Source: Microseira wollei NIES-4236
GTDB taxonomy: Bacteria; Cyanobacteriota; Cyanobacteriia; Cyanobacteriales; Aerosakkonemataceae
Length of the DNA stretch: 64,000 bases
NCBI RefSeq assembly: GCF_020521235.1
Contig: NZ_BLAY01000011.1
Span: 1 to 64,000 of the forward strand
Reading direction: 5' to 3'
Shown here in pieces: positions 18,064-27,457 of this stretch; within the stretch, counting starts at the first letter, position 1, and each line of letters begins with the position of its first letter. Both the position numbers and the translations under genes were made by a program. The notes beneath the pieces are model-generated. The model was not told where the DNA came from and did no database searches. It saw only the letters and a program-made list of their open reading frames with translations.

Positions 18064-18183
18064 TACAGCGGATTGCACTGTGAGTGAGGTACAGCCTTCA
18101 GGCTTTGTTTGTATAGCGGCAGCATTAATGCTGCCGCTATACAAACGAATGCTTACCATCAACTTAGGCTGCAATCCGCTGTA
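18064..18183. repeat. TA-flanked palindromic repeat, family C, copy 2
   Basis: The element starts TACAGCGGATTGCA and ends TGCAATCCGCTGTA, perfect 14-bp inverted repeats with TA at each edge. The centre is a hairpin TATAGCGGCAGCATTAAT...GCTGCCGCTATA. It lies in the 190-bp space between livM and the next gene, which read in opposite directions. Confidence 0.85.
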
Positions 18184-18214
18184 ACTGCCCCAAACAGTTT
18201 ACAGGGCGAGTAGG

Positions 18215-18517
18215 ATGGTAGCCAAAGCTCCGCTAAAGCATTTTACTGTAGCAAAGCGAACGCGCAGTATCGACAACAACTATCGATTTTTGGTTATGGA
18301 TTTTACCAGACGCAGATTACGCCGATTAAACGACCAAATCTTTGAATATATAGAAGCACCCTGCCCAGAGGAAGACTTAGAAAAAGCCTGGAAGGTGATG
18401 CAAAGTCTATACTACGACCTTTACATGCTCAGAGCGATCCGCGAAGCCAAGGAAGCCGTGCAGCCAGGGGATACCATGCTATACGAAGAAGCCTTGCGGG
18501 TATACCGTTCCCTGTAA
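18215..18517 (+). CDS. Conserved-looking small protein of unknown function
   Basis: This 100-residue ORF is not recognised. It is Arg/Glu-rich and predicted helical: DFTRRRLRRLNDQIFEYIE, then EEDLEKAWKVMQSLYYDLYML and a final EALRVYRSL. An internal ATG at 18296 would give a 73-residue protein beginning MDFTRRRLRRL, which looks more like a compact domain; neither start has a strong RBS. No signal peptide or membrane helix is seen. It stands 55-80 bp ahead of another small gene on the same strand and may be co-transcribed with it. Confidence 0.5.
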   Translation: MVAKAPLKHFTVAKRTRSIDNNYRFLVMDFTRRRLRRLNDQIFEYIEAPCPEEDLEKAWKVMQSLYYDLYMLRAIREAKEAVQPGDTMLYEEALRVYRSL

Positions 18518-18595
18518 TTTTCCTTCAGCCTCATCACTCTCAAGCATTCGGCAGTTCGATCATCTGCCGAATTGCTATTTTATTTTCTCATTGGA

Positions 18596-18904
18596 ATGCG
18601 ACGAATACACGAAAATATGGTAAACGAAACCAAAGAAAGCCAGTCTATAGGACTAGACCTACGTTACACCCGTTCGTTTTTAGTCGATCTGAGGGACTTA
18701 GAGTTCTCAGATCAGGAGCGGATATTCGCACTCATCTTTCAAAAATATAGACGGATCGAGCATATTTACGACTTGCCCGGACTGGTGAAGCTTGACGCCG
18801 AAGGCACCTTGTACCGCTGTACCCTAGACAAATACACCATCGGCTTGGAATTAAAGGGTAATATCATAAAATTTTGGCGAGTCCTCCCCACGCCAGTAAT
18901 TTAG
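18596..18904 (+). CDS. Small protein of unknown function, weakly RelE/ParE-like
   Basis: ATG 18596 (MRRIHENM) or ATG 18617 could be the start; an upstream TTG at 18572 is less likely. The protein ends LVKLDAEGTLYRCTLDKYTIGLELKGNIIKFWRVLP, a beta-rich tail reminiscent of RelE/ParE-type toxins, preceded by a helical DLEFSDQERIFALIFQKYRR. That resemblance is an impression only. The gene upstream is small and charged, so a toxin-antitoxin pair is conceivable but not shown. Confidence 0.5.
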   Translation: MRRIHENMVNETKESQSIGLDLRYTRSFLVDLRDLEFSDQERIFALIFQKYRRIEHIYDLPGLVKLDAEGTLYRCTLDKYTIGLELKGNIIKFWRVLPTPVI

Positions 18905-18923
18905 AACATGGGGAAGATGGGAA

Positions 18924-19020
18924 GCTCAAGAGCAGGTGAGCAGGGGAGCAGGTGAGCAGGGGAGCAGGGGAGAATGTACGTTCAAATTCCCCTGGAGCAC
19001 CTTTTGCACCTTTTGCCCCT
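18924..19020. repeat. GAGCAGGGGAGCAGG hairpin repeat, intergenic copy
   Basis: A purine-rich arm of GAGCAGG units is followed by GAATGTACGTTCAAATTCC and then a pyrimidine-rich arm (CCTGGAGCACC...TTTTGCCCCTG). The same order of arm, core and arm occurs inside coding sequence at 30570-30744 and 41011-41164. Here it is intergenic, upstream of pgi. Confidence 0.75.
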
Positions 19021-19126
19021 GATCTCCCTCACGTCTTGCTAAGTTGAAAAGATACTTGAGGATGAGATTGGCGATTTGGCAGCGTCCTAAACTGAGGTTA
19101 GACAAACAACTCAGGATAGGATTTCT

Positions 19127-20713
19127 ATGGATGCCTCGTCACTTTGGCAGCGTTACCAAGACTGGTTATATTACCACGAAGGATTGAGATTTTACCTGGA
19201 TGTCAGCCGGATGCGGTTTGACGACGCCTTTGTCGAGTCAATGCAGCCCAAGTTTGAGAAGGCGTTCCAGGATATGGCAGCATTGGAAGCAGGAGCGATC
19301 GCCAACCCCGATGAAAACCGCATGGTGGGTCACTACTGGCTGCGAGATCCAGACCTCGCCCCCACCCCACAACTCAAACAAACCATCATCGATACCCTAG
19401 AAAAAATCGAAACCTTCGCCCAAAAAGTCCATAGCGGCGAAATACATCCCCCCAACGCCCCCAAATTCACCGATATTATTTCCATCGGTATCGGCGGATC
19501 TGCCCTTGGTCCTCAATTTGTCGCCGAAGCATTAGCCCCCGACTTTCCTCCCCTGGCGATTCATTTTATCGACAACACCGACCCCGCTGGCATCGATCGT
19601 ACTCTTAGCAGGCTAAGCGTACGCTTAAACAGTACCCTAGTCATAGCGATCTCCAAATCGGGCGGCACTCCAGAACCCCGCAACGGCATGATTGAAGTCC
19701 AAAAAGCCTTTGCGCTTCAAAACCTCGACTTTCCCCAACAAGCCGTCGCCATTACCGGCGTTGGCAGTAATTTAGATAAAGTCGCCAAATTCCAACGTTG
19801 GTTAGCAACTTTCCCCATGGAAGACTGGGTAGGCGGACGCACCTCGGAAATGTCCGCCGTCGGGTTACTCCCAGCCGCGCTACAAGGTATCGCCATTCGC
19901 GATATGCTAGCCGGTGCCAAAGAAATGGACACCGCTACCCGCGTAGCGGATCTTAAACATAACCCCGCCGCCCTCCTCGCCCTCTCCTGGTACTACGCCG
20001 GAAACGGCAAGGGCGAAAAAGACATGGTCGTATTGCCCTACAAAGATAGCCTGCTGCTATTTAGCCGCTACTTGCAACAGCTGGTGATGGAATCTCTGGG
20101 TAAAGAAAAAGACCTCAACGGCAATACGGTTTATCAAGGCATCGCCGTTTACGGTAATAAAGGTTCCACCGACCAACACGCCTACGTCCAACAGTTGCGC
20201 GAAGGCGTCCCCAACTTCTTCCTCACCTTTATTGAAGTATTAGAAGACCGGCTGGCACCATCCCCAGAAATCGACCCCGGAGTCACATCGGGAGATTATC
20301 TTTCCGGTTTCTTACAAGGAACCCGCCAAGCATTGTATGAAAATCACCGAGATTCGATTACCGTCACCATCCCGCAAGTTAATCCTCGCACCGTTGGCGC
20401 ATTAATAGCGCTATACGAACGCGCCGTCGGTCTTTACGGCTTCTTGGTCAACATCAACGCCTACCACCAACCGGGTGTCGAAGCTGGTAAAAAAGCAGCC
20501 GCCGCCATCTTGGAATTACAAAAACGAGTCGTACAGGTTCTGCGCCAGGAAGGCAAGCCGCTTTCTCTGGCTCAAATAGCCGAGAAAGCCGGTGCTACTG
20601 ACCAAATCGAGGCAATTTACCAAATCTTACGCCACCTCGCCGCCAACAATCGCAGCGTCACCTTACAAGGCGACTTCGGCAAACCCGCCAGCTTAACCGC
20701 CAAAGCGCTTTAA
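19127..20713 (+). CDS. pgi: Glucose-6-phosphate isomerase
   Basis: The 528-residue protein interconverts glucose-6-phosphate and fructose-6-phosphate in the cytosol, at the entry to glycolysis and the oxidative pentose pathway. It shows the sugar-phosphate site [44 protein letters not shown] and the C-terminal [15 protein letters not shown] with the catalytic His region. Length and order match the cyanobacterial enzyme. ATG 19127 follows AGGATAGG at a good distance. The gene stands alone, with repeats on both sides. Confidence 0.97.
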   Translation: MDASSLWQRYQDWLYYHEGLRFYLDVSRMRFDDAFVESMQPKFEKAFQDMAALEAGAIANPDENRMVGHYWLRDPDLAPTPQLKQTIIDTLEKIETFAQKVHSGEIHPPNAPKFTDIISIGIGGSALGPQFVAEALAPDFPPLAIHFIDNTDPAGIDRTLSRLSVRLNSTLVIAISKSGGTPEPRNGMIEVQKAFALQNLDFPQQAVAITGVGSNLDKVAKFQRWLATFPMEDWVGGRTSEMSAVGLLPAALQGIAIRDMLAGAKEMDTATRVADLKHNPAALLALSWYYAGNGKGEKDMVVLPYKDSLLLFSRYLQQLVMESLGKEKDLNGNTVYQGIAVYGNKGSTDQHAYVQQLREGVPNFFLTFIEVLEDRLAPSPEIDPGVTSGDYLSGFLQGTRQALYENHRDSITVTIPQVNPRTVGALIALYERAVGLYGFLVNINAYHQPGVEAGKKAAAAILELQKRVVQVLRQEGKPLSLAQIAEKAGATDQIEAIYQILRHLAANNRSVTLQGDFGKPASLTAKAL

Positions 20714-20745
20714 CCGGGCATTGGGGAAAAGATCCCCACAAAGGG

Positions 20746-20909
20746 CGGGTTTAATTCAATTGCCCGTTCGTGGCAAATATTGCAGGACTTACCCACGACG
20801 ATCCTAGAAACCGGGTTTCCAGCTGGGATCTCGAGTTCCCTTTCCCAACGATTTTTCATAGAAACCCGGTTTCTTTGCGTCAGTCCTGTATTGGTCAAAC
20901 CCGCCCCTG
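20746..20909. repeat. GGGCGGGTTT inverted pair enclosing an AGGACTTACGC repeat copy
   Basis: AGGGCGGGTTTAATT at 20745 and CAAACCCGCCCC ending at 20909 form an inverted pair. Between them lies a full ~105-bp repeat (20783-20888) that begins CAGGACTTAC and ends CAGTCCTG, with internal GAAACCGGGTTTC and AAACCCGG palindromes. The outer pair also occurs after cysK (58598-58661). The remaining bases up to the cupin gene are A/T-rich and probably hold its promoter. Confidence 0.75.
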
Positions 20910-21056
20910 CTGCCTCGCAAACCCGACAATTTTAGTCGTATTTTACATACCATAATTTTGACATATTTTGTGATGCAAGCAACAAATTTTTAGATTGTTT
21001 CAGTTAGACTAGAACCAAAGCAAAGATTAAGAAACATTAGGTTTGCATAGATCGGT

Positions 21057-21497
21057 ATGGGCAAAAGCAGAGGAATCGAGAGCCGCCAGCTGGAGTCTAT
21101 TAAAAGCGGTATGGCGCAGTTTTATACTCCCCAGTCCAGCAACGAAACGATGCTGGTGCAGATAGCAGCAAATACAGTTGACGATTTATTTGTACACCGA
21201 TATCAAACCGACCAACTATTGGTTGTGCGGGGTAGCTTTGTTTTAGTGACGTTGGAAGATCGGCAGTATCGGTATACACTGATGAGCGATCGCTTCCCAA
21301 TGGTCGTCACCATTCCACGCGGTGTGCTTCACGGCGCAATTAATCTGACTAATGAATCCTGTTTGCTAGTCAATGCCGTCCTGCGACACGGACCCACCCA
21401 CGAGAGAGATTATCGTCCGATCAAACGACCTTTCCCCTACGATTTGGAAAAAGTACAAGCATTAATGAAACAACTCGACCAACCCGTTACAGTTTAA
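21057..21497 (+). CDS. Cupin-fold protein, cyanobacterial, function unknown
   Basis: The 146-residue protein has a double-stranded beta-helix pattern: DLFVHRYQTDQLLVVRGSFVLVTLEDR, PRGVLHGAINLTNESCLLVNAVLRHG. It resembles cupins near dTDP-sugar epimerase-like proteins. Metal-ligand residues could be His in VHRYQTDQ and the GVLHG His. A start at ATG 21111 (MAQFYTPQSS) is possible because the first 18 residues look unconserved. Substrate is unknown. It reads toward the TPP enzyme gene 200 bp downstream, but the A/T-rich spacer suggests a separate promoter. Confidence 0.7.
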   Translation: MGKSRGIESRQLESIKSGMAQFYTPQSSNETMLVQIAANTVDDLFVHRYQTDQLLVVRGSFVLVTLEDRQYRYTLMSDRFPMVVTIPRGVLHGAINLTNESCLLVNAVLRHGPTHERDYRPIKRPFPYDLEKVQALMKQLDQPVTV

Positions 21498-21697
21498 GGA
21501 AAGAAGTGAAAAACCCGACAATTTGTAGAAACCCGGTAAGCATTTTTGCTTAGTTTAATAAAATAGTAAATTTTTTTGATTTACGTCAAAAAACTTCATA
21601 ATTTCCTAATATAAACTCCAGGCACTTGTTAGATTGAAAGTAGCGGTTCGAGTGCGGGAAAGATCGACAATTTAGGCGCACTCCAACCCGAAGCAAA

Positions 21698-23320
21698 ATG
21701 GTTCAACTAGCACCCCATATTTTTCAACTTTTATACGCACAGGGCGTGCATCATGCCTTCGGCATACCGGGCGACTTCGCTTTGACACTCTACGACGCCC
21801 TTGCAGACAGCCAGATCCAACCAATAGTAATGACTCACGAACCTGCGGTTGGCTTCGCTGCCGATGCCTACGCCCGCATTCGCGGTTTGGGTTTAGCTGT
21901 AATCACCTACAGTGTCGGTGGGTTGAACATGGTTAACGCCACCGCCGGGGCCTATGCCGAAAAATCACCGCTAGTTGTTTTAAGCGGGAGTCCAGGCGTG
22001 CGGGAAAGACGGGAAAAGGATTTACTGCACCATAAAGTTAAAACCTTTGATACGCAGCGGCGGGTTTATGAGGAAGTGACGCTTTATGCGGTAACGCTGG
22101 ATGACCCGAAAACCGCTGATGCACAAATCCATCACGCCATCAACTACGCGCTGACATTCAAACGTCCCGTTTACCTAGAAATTCCGCGGGATATGGTTTA
22201 CGCGGAAATCGAGGAAACCGAACAACCTCCCAATCCCCTGAAGCAGACCAAACCCCAGGCGTTGGCGGAAGTTTTAGCAGAGACAACGCAGATGCTAAAG
22301 GCGGCAACTTCGCCAGTCATACTTGTAGGCGTAGAAGTGCAGCGCTTTGGGTTGCAGGAAACCGTAGTGGCGCTGGCAGAGAGGTTAGGCGTACCCGTGT
22401 GTTCTACGCTGTTGGGCAAGTCGGCGTTTCCCGAAGCTCACCCGCAGTACGTCGGTATCTATAACGGCGAAACCGGAGATTTGCGAGTGCGCGATTTGGT
22501 GGAAAAGTCCGACTGCTTGCTGATGGTGGGCGCGTTCATGACCGATATTAACCTGGGTTTGTTTACCGCGCACCTCGACCCCGGGCGCACCATCTACGCG
22601 ACTTCCGAACGCATTGCGATCAAATATCACCAGTACGGCGATGTTCTGTTTGAAGACTTTGTCAAACAGTTAGCACAGTCGAGTCTACCCCATCACGATC
22701 CGGCAAAAATTGTGCCGATGCAGCCGCGAGTTGCCCCTTCTGTGGGTGCAATTTCGATGAGTGGACTGCTGTACGAACTCAATCAATTTATTGATCGGGA
22801 AACGCTGCTAGTAACCGATGTGGGCGATCCGCTGTTTTCTGCCAACGACATCAAGATGCAGGAAGGTTCGTCGTTTCTCTGCCCCGCGTACTATGCCAGT
22901 ATGGGCTTTGCCGTACCGGGAGCGATCGGGGCGCAGCTGGCGACGCCATTTTCGCGAGCGATCGCTCTAGTCGGCGACGGGGCGTTTCAAATGACGGGTA
23001 TGGAGTTAGTCACCGCAAAGCGACTCGGACTCAACCCCATTGTCATTCTGATCGACAACGGTTGCTATGCCTCGCTGCGGGCAATGGCACATCAGCAGTC
23101 TAACTTGGTTAATATCTCTAGTTTGGACTACGCGAAGCTGGCTGAAGTTTTGGGTGGGCAAGGTTTCACAGTTAAAACGAGCGAAGAACTCCGCAAGGCG
23201 CTACACGTAGCACGAGAAAGCGACGCCTTCAGTATCCTTGACGTTCATCTCTCGCCAGATGATGTATCCCCCACGCTGACGCGGTTAAGCGGTTTATTTG
23301 CTCAAACTTTGAAGGGATAA
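21698..23320 (+). CDS. Thiamine-pyrophosphate-dependent 2-keto acid decarboxylase-like protein
   Basis: The 540-residue protein has three domains in the usual order. The N-terminal PYR domain contains the TPP-activating Glu (MTHEPAVGFAADAYAR), the middle domain lies near residues 195-330, and the C-terminal PP domain has the TPP/Mg motif GDGAFQMTGMEL...DNGCY. The length, and the DNGCY rather than NN-G-Y ending, place it nearest the pyruvate/indolepyruvate/phenylpyruvate decarboxylase branch. It would decarboxylate a 2-oxo acid to an aldehyde in the cytosol; the substrate is uncertain. No obvious pathway partner is adjacent. Three repeat elements crowd its 3' side. Confidence 0.85.
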   Translation: MVQLAPHIFQLLYAQGVHHAFGIPGDFALTLYDALADSQIQPIVMTHEPAVGFAADAYARIRGLGLAVITYSVGGLNMVNATAGAYAEKSPLVVLSGSPGVRERREKDLLHHKVKTFDTQRRVYEEVTLYAVTLDDPKTADAQIHHAINYALTFKRPVYLEIPRDMVYAEIEETEQPPNPLKQTKPQALAEVLAETTQMLKAATSPVILVGVEVQRFGLQETVVALAERLGVPVCSTLLGKSAFPEAHPQYVGIYNGETGDLRVRDLVEKSDCLLMVGAFMTDINLGLFTAHLDPGRTIYATSERIAIKYHQYGDVLFEDFVKQLAQSSLPHHDPAKIVPMQPRVAPSVGAISMSGLLYELNQFIDRETLLVTDVGDPLFSANDIKMQEGSSFLCPAYYASMGFAVPGAIGAQLATPFSRAIALVGDGAFQMTGMELVTAKRLGLNPIVILIDNGCYASLRAMAHQQSNLVNISSLDYAKLAEVLGGQGFTVKTSEELRKALHVARESDAFSILDVHLSPDDVSPTLTRLSGLFAQTLKG

Positions 23321-23351
23321 CCGAAAGGTCTGGTGGCAATGTTACAAACAA

Positions 23352-23457
23352 CAGGACTTGCGCCAAGAAACTTTGGTGATACGAAAAATCCTTGGGAAAG
23401 GGAACTCGAGATCAAGGTCGAAACCGGGTTTCTGGCAACGCCCTTGCGTAAGTCCTG
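23352..23457. repeat. AGGACTTACGC repeat, family B, copy
   Basis: It begins CAGGACTTGCGCCAAGAAAC and ends TTGCGTAAGTCCTG, so its termini are inverted repeats. The centre contains GAAACCGGGTTTC. It lies 32 bp after the TPP enzyme stop. Confidence 0.85.
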
Positions 23458-23484
23458 ACAACAAATGGCTAATCGTGAGTTGAT

Positions 23485-23600
23485 TACAGCGGATTGCTTT
23501 TCGTGTGAGGTACAGCCTTTTGGCTTGTTTGTGTAGCGGCACAATTAATTGTGCCGCTACACAAACGAAGGTGTACCTCATACGGCTGCAATCCGCTATA
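23485..23600. repeat. TA-flanked palindromic repeat, family C, copy 3
   Basis: The ends are TACAGCGGATTGC and GCAATCCGCTATA, with TA at each edge. The centre GTAGCGGCACAATTAATTGTGC...CGCTAC is a long perfect palindrome. It lies between two copies of the AGGACTTACGC repeat. Confidence 0.85.
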
Positions 23601-23604
23601 ACAA

Positions 23605-23709
23605 CAGGACTTAGGCAAAGAAACTTTGGTGAGCCGAAAAATCCTTGGTTTGGGAACGAGAAATCAAGGTCGAAACCGGGTTTCTGGCAACGCCCTTGCG
23701 TAAGTCCTG
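23605..23709. repeat. AGGACTTACGC repeat, family B, copy
   Basis: It begins CAGGACTTAGGCAAAGAAAC and ends TTGCGTAAGTCCTG. It is nearly identical to the copy 150 bp upstream, starts 5 bp after the preceding palindrome, and is in the same orientation. Confidence 0.85.
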
Positions 23710-23744
23710 AACAAATCTCGACCATTAGCCATTCGCTACGATCC

Positions 23745-23861
23745 CAGGACTTACGCAGCAACTCCAGATCTGGTGGAGATGGTGCGTTACTTACGCGAAA
23801 GAAACCGGGTTTCTCTGAAAAATCGCGCAGCAAGAAACCCGGTTTCTGGATGTCAGGTCTG
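23745..23861. repeat. AGGACTTACGC repeat, family B, diverged copy
   Basis: It begins CAGGACTTACGCAGCAAC, contains GAAACCGGGTTTCTCTGAAA and AAACCCGGTTTC, and ends GTCAGGTCTGA, a decayed version of the usual terminus. It abuts the stop of the minus-strand oxygenase gene and may form its 3' end. Confidence 0.7.
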
Positions 23862-23867
23862 AATTTT

Positions 23868-24536
23868 TTAATCCTGTAACAAGCTAGGAGAAGTCAGAAC
23901 AAAAACGTCCCTCGTTCCTTGACCCGGAGAAAGCGGTTTAATCGGAGTGGTAAAATGAAAGAACTCGCGGTCGTTAACTAATAGCAGTTCTCCCGGCATC
24001 AGGACTTTATTAAAAACCGGCTTTTCCTTTTTAGCTACATACAAATGGGTTTCCCCGCCTGCAATATTTTCCCTATCAACGGCAAAAATTACTACAAACT
24101 CACAGCCATCTCTATGAATTCCTTCCGGTGCAGGGTTGCCGAAATTATCCGGCGAACAGCTAGTCCTAATTTGATGAACTCCGATTTCAACTCCGGGATT
24201 GAGCTTACAGTAATGGCTAAATTCAAACACAAGTTTCTTAAACTCATCGAGTTCTATCATTGCATCATCAATTTCGGCAAATTCTCGCTTGACCCCGCCC
24301 AATAACGGATTGTAGTTCTGGCTTTGGAAAAAATAGCCGTGAGGTAGCTTAATTAACTCACTCCCAAAAATTTTGAACCGGGATAATCTTCTGGAACGGT
24401 AATTGCCTTTTATGTAAGGGTCAACCGGAAGATCTCTAAAAAATCCCTTGAAACCCTCTAGCTTAATAGAATCGACTTTTTCTAAAGCAAAACTAATCGC
24501 GTAAGCAGATTCCGCTGATCCCCATAGCGTTTGCAT
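23868..24536 (-). CDS. 2-oxoglutarate/Fe(II)-dependent dioxygenase, BsmA/IDO-like
   Basis: The 222-residue protein matches the 2OG-Fe_Oxy_2 family. The iron ligands are the HRD motif in PEGIHRDGCEFVVIF and the downstream His in DREFFHFTTPI. IAGGETHLY, between them, is typical. Members include L-isoleucine 4-hydroxylase, so a free amino acid hydroxylase is the best guess; substrate unknown. ATG 24536 is followed directly by QTLWGSAES. An A/T-rich 145-bp spacer separates it from the aldolase gene, which is on the same strand. Confidence 0.75.
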   Translation of the reverse strand: MQTLWGSAESAYAISFALEKVDSIKLEGFKGFFRDLPVDPYIKGNYRSRRLSRFKIFGSELIKLPHGYFFQSQNYNPLLGGVKREFAEIDDAMIELDEFKKLVFEFSHYCKLNPGVEIGVHQIRTSCSPDNFGNPAPEGIHRDGCEFVVIFAVDRENIAGGETHLYVAKKEKPVFNKVLMPGELLLVNDREFFHFTTPIKPLSPGQGTRDVFVLTSPSLLQD

Positions 24537-24681
24537 TTAATTTAACTCCTTATACGTTGCTCCTATCTCCAGTATTTATTTCTGGAGGCTGATACTTCCA
24601 GTGTAGATCAAAATTTTTTATAGTGTCACTAAGTAGACGACAAAAAGTGCAAAGTTATGGTAAAGAAGCAAACATTTCCCT

Positions 24682-25443
24682 TTAACCGCGTACTGCTTTC
24701 AGCAAAGTTTGGCACGCCCGCAGGAAAACGCCCACATCGACGCCGAGGGCGATATACTGTACTCCGGCATCAATCCACTGCTTGGCGGTTTGCGGGTTAT
24801 CGGCAAAAGTCCCGACAGCTTTCCCGGCGTTGCGGATAGTCCCGACTGCGTTTTGCATCAGTTCGATGACGCGCGGATCTTGCACCTGTCCTGGAATACC
24901 CAAACTCTGGGACAAATCGTAAGGGCCGAGAAAGATAACGTCAATGTGAGGCACGCTGACAATTTCTGCCAAGTTATCCACGCCGCGTTTGCCTTCGACG
25001 TGAACCACAACCATAGATTCCTCATTCAACTGGTCTGTAATTTGCGTCCCGGCTGATGAGTAAACCCCCGCGCGGGTGTAAAATGAAAGACCACGCTCTC
25101 CCAAGGGGCTGTATTTTGCACCCCGAACGACAGCAAGGGCATCGGCTAAGGTTTCGATCTGAGGGACTTGGACGCCTGCGCTGCCAATATCAAGCGCTCG
25201 TTGGATTTGCGGTGCATCGTTCTTGCGGACGCGGACGATGGGGGATAATCCCACGCAGTCGGCGGCGCGGCAGAGGTCTTCAGCAACCAATGGATGCAGG
25301 GGACCGTGTTCTAGGTCGATGACGACAAAGTCAAATCCCGCGTGTCCGCAGATCTCGATAAACGCGGGATAGGCGCAGTTAGTAAATAAACCAAGTACGA
25401 CTTCGCCTTGCTGGAGTTTTTGTTTGAGCTGGTTTTTACGCAT
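24682..25443 (-). CDS. HpcH/HpaI-family class II aldolase
   Basis: The 253-residue TIM-barrel protein shows the family motifs VIDLEHGPL, the catalytic Arg region SPIVRVRKND, the metal ligand Glu in VQVPQIET, and the second metal ligand in GPYDLSQSLG. It would cleave or form 2-keto-3-deoxy acids (4-hydroxy-2-oxoheptanedioate or 2-dehydro-3-deoxyglucarate type) with a divalent metal. The natural substrate in a cyanobacterium is not evident. It is divergent from the response-regulator gene, with a 119-bp shared upstream region. Confidence 0.88.
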   Translation of the reverse strand: MRKNQLKQKLQQGEVVLGLFTNCAYPAFIEICGHAGFDFVVIDLEHGPLHPLVAEDLCRAADCVGLSPIVRVRKNDAPQIQRALDIGSAGVQVPQIETLADALAVVRGAKYSPLGERGLSFYTRAGVYSSAGTQITDQLNEESMVVVHVEGKRGVDNLAEIVSVPHIDVIFLGPYDLSQSLGIPGQVQDPRVIELMQNAVGTIRNAGKAVGTFADNPQTAKQWIDAGVQYIALGVDVGVFLRACQTLLKAVRG

Positions 25444-25562
25444 GATCTAACTAGGGACAGTAACTTAAAAATCGATTTTCTTTAAAAAAATTGATCGGGG
25501 TATTCACGTTTTGGGTTGTCTTAACATAGGCTAGGGATAGGGATGCTAGCCATCTGTGATCC

Positions 25563-26213
25563 ATGTCATTGCTGATTGTATTTGTAGATGATGACCCAGG
25601 GATTCGCTTGTCTGTCAGCGATTACCTGGAAATGTCCGGTTATATGGTCATGACGGCTAAGAATGGTCAAGAAGCGCTGGCTTTAGTCGAAGCGTATCAA
25701 CCCCACTTGCTCGTGACAGATATTGTGATGCCAAAAATGGATGGCTATGAACTCGTGCGGCGAGTACGTCAGCGACCAGAATTCCGCCTGCTACCTGTAA
25801 TCTTTTTAACGGCGCGAACGAATACCGAGGAACGCATTCGAGCTTATGGGTTAGGATGCGATTTTTATCTAGCCAAACCATTTGACATCAAGGAACTGGG
25901 GGCAATGATTCGCAACTTGCTGGATCGAAGTCGGGTAATCCAAGACTCGCTGTTACGGGAACAGGTAGCAACCTTGCCAGCTGAGCAGGATGAAAATACG
26001 GCGATCGCCACCATTACCTGCAAGCTGACTAAGCGAGAACAGCAAGTACTGGAATTGCTGACTCACGGTCAAAAGAATGGTGAAATTGGGTTGCATCTGC
26101 ACTTAAGTCCCCGTACAGTGGAAAAATACGTCACCAGCCTGCTGAGAAAAACCTGCACCAATAACCGGGTAGAACTGGTGAGGTTTGCCATGGAAAATCG
26201 CATGGTGGAATAG
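25563..26213 (+). CDS. Response regulator with LuxR/NarL-type DNA-binding domain
   Basis: Residues 1-125 form a receiver domain: acidic pair VDDD, phosphoacceptor Asp in LLVTDIVMPKMDGYE, conserved Thr in FLTARTN and Lys in YLAKPFD. Residues 150-216 are a LuxR-type helix-turn-helix: LTKREQQVLELL, GEIGLHLHLSPRTVEKYVTSLLRK. It is a phosphorylation-controlled transcription factor. Its overall length and the TKRE...RTVEKYV block recall the cyanobacterial/plastid Ycf29-like regulators, though I am not certain. The partner kinase is not adjacent. It is convergent with the phosphatase gene, with only 3 bp between stops. Confidence 0.92.
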   Translation: MSLLIVFVDDDPGIRLSVSDYLEMSGYMVMTAKNGQEALALVEAYQPHLLVTDIVMPKMDGYELVRRVRQRPEFRLLPVIFLTARTNTEERIRAYGLGCDFYLAKPFDIKELGAMIRNLLDRSRVIQDSLLREQVATLPAEQDENTAIATITCKLTKREQQVLELLTHGQKNGEIGLHLHLSPRTVEKYVTSLLRKTCTNNRVELVRFAMENRMVE

Positions 26214-26216
26214 CTG

Positions 26217-26732
26217 TCAGTCGTCAGTCGTCAGTTGTTTGTGAGTGGTGACAGATGACAATCGCTCGTTGACAATATACTGCAACAACCCTTCACAGGC
26301 GTCCAATAGCAGCTCGATTACCCGATTGAATCCCTCTGCTCCACCATAGTAGGGATCGGGAACTTCTTTCAGCGTATGACGGGTGCAGAAATCGCACATC
26401 AGTCGCACTTTGTCCCGATATTTTCCCGCCAGATCGAGCAAGAGGATATCCGAGTAATTATCGCGATCCATTGCCAGAATCAGATCGAAGTTTTCCAAGT
26501 CTTCTTTGTGAAACTGACGCGCATGACCTTTCATAGGAATTCCCCGCTTGCTCGCAGCGGCAACCATGCGGCGGTCGGGCGGACTACCGATATGATAGCT
26601 AGAAGTGCCAGCTGAATCGCAGATAATCGAGCCGCTCAAACCCGCTTGCTCGATCAAGTGATTCATAATATTTTCTGCCGAGGGCGAACGGCAGATATTA
26701 CCCAAACAGACAAAGAGTAGCTTGTATTGCAT
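26217..26732 (-). CDS. Low-molecular-weight protein tyrosine phosphatase
   Basis: The P-loop CLGNICRS (catalytic Cys and Arg) lies right after the start, and the general-acid motif DPYYGG is in the C-terminal third, as in all low-Mr PTPs. ATG 26732 (MQYKLLFVCLGN) is preferred over ATG 26741. Such enzymes often act in exopolysaccharide export control or stress signalling. The last ten residues (VTTHKQLTTDD) are encoded by a run of CAGTCGT-type heptamers, so the natural C-terminus was probably extended by that repeat. Confidence 0.92.
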   Translation of the reverse strand: MQYKLLFVCLGNICRSPSAENIMNHLIEQAGLSGSIICDSAGTSSYHIGSPPDRRMVAAASKRGIPMKGHARQFHKEDLENFDLILAMDRDNYSDILLLDLAGKYRDKVRLMCDFCTRHTLKEVPDPYYGGAEGFNRVIELLLDACEGLLQYIVNERLSSVTTHKQLTTDD

Positions 26733-26772
26733 CCGTCGCAAGTATGAATTGGTTTCTAATCACTTTACACTT

Positions 26773-27417
26773 CTATGTTCGCTTCAGCCAGATTCCCCGG
26801 ATACCAACCGCATTTGCTCCTTGATAATCGGCGTCAAAGCTGTCACCGATGTGCCATGCAGCTTCAGCGGCACACTCGTGTTTTTCCAAACCCTTGATAA
26901 AAATTTCCGGTTCTGGTTTTGCTGCACCGACTTCAGTAGAAATTGTAATCGAGGTGAAAAACTCTGCCAAATCGAGGGCTTTGAGTACCAAGTATAAACG
27001 GGAGTCAAAATTAGACAGCACCCCCAGTTTAATTCCGGCGTTGTGCCAGTGTTCCAAAGCGGGACGGACATCGGGATAAACTGTCCAGGGAAGGGCAGTG
27101 GCAAAGTGGGTATACAGTTGGATAAAGAAAGTCTCAAAGTCGCTAAATTGGTCGATCGCACCAACTGCTTGGAAAGTTGAGCGAGCGATCGCACTCCACC
27201 ACTCAAACTCACGTGCGACTATCTGCTCTGGTTCTACCCCTGGGAACGCCATCGGACTGCTTTGCTGAAAGCTTTTGTAGAAAGCTGCATCCAACACCGA
27301 CGCCGGAACATCCACCCCAAAGTCTCGCGCTATTTCACCGTAGACTTCACCCACACTACCTTTAACGCCAAACAGCGTCCCGACGGCATCTAAAAAAATT
27401 ACCTTTGGTTGAATCAT
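26773..27417 (-). CDS. HAD-family hydrolase (subfamily IA)
   Basis: Motif I is FLDAVGTLFG (nucleophile Asp; the second Asp is replaced by Val, as in the HDHD3/REG-2-like branch). Motif II is LGVLSNFDSR, motif III the Lys in AAKPEPEIF, and motif IV HIGDSFDADYQGA. The helical cap lies between residues 15 and 100. It is a cytosolic phosphatase or dehalogenase-type hydrolase. The missing second Asp of motif I, which is the general acid in phosphatases, argues for care in calling it a phosphatase. Confidence 0.88.
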   Translation of the reverse strand: MIQPKVIFLDAVGTLFGVKGSVGEVYGEIARDFGVDVPASVLDAAFYKSFQQSSPMAFPGVEPEQIVAREFEWWSAIARSTFQAVGAIDQFSDFETFFIQLYTHFATALPWTVYPDVRPALEHWHNAGIKLGVLSNFDSRLYLVLKALDLAEFFTSITISTEVGAAKPEPEIFIKGLEKHECAAEAAWHIGDSFDADYQGANAVGIRGIWLKRT

Positions 27418-27457
27418 TTTTGAATTTTAGATTTTAGATTTTGGCAGTGGTCATTGG

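Noticed and set aside
18215-18904. A toxin-antitoxin pair
   Set aside because: The second protein only loosely resembles RelE/ParE, the first has no DNA-binding motif I can name, and the genes do not overlap.
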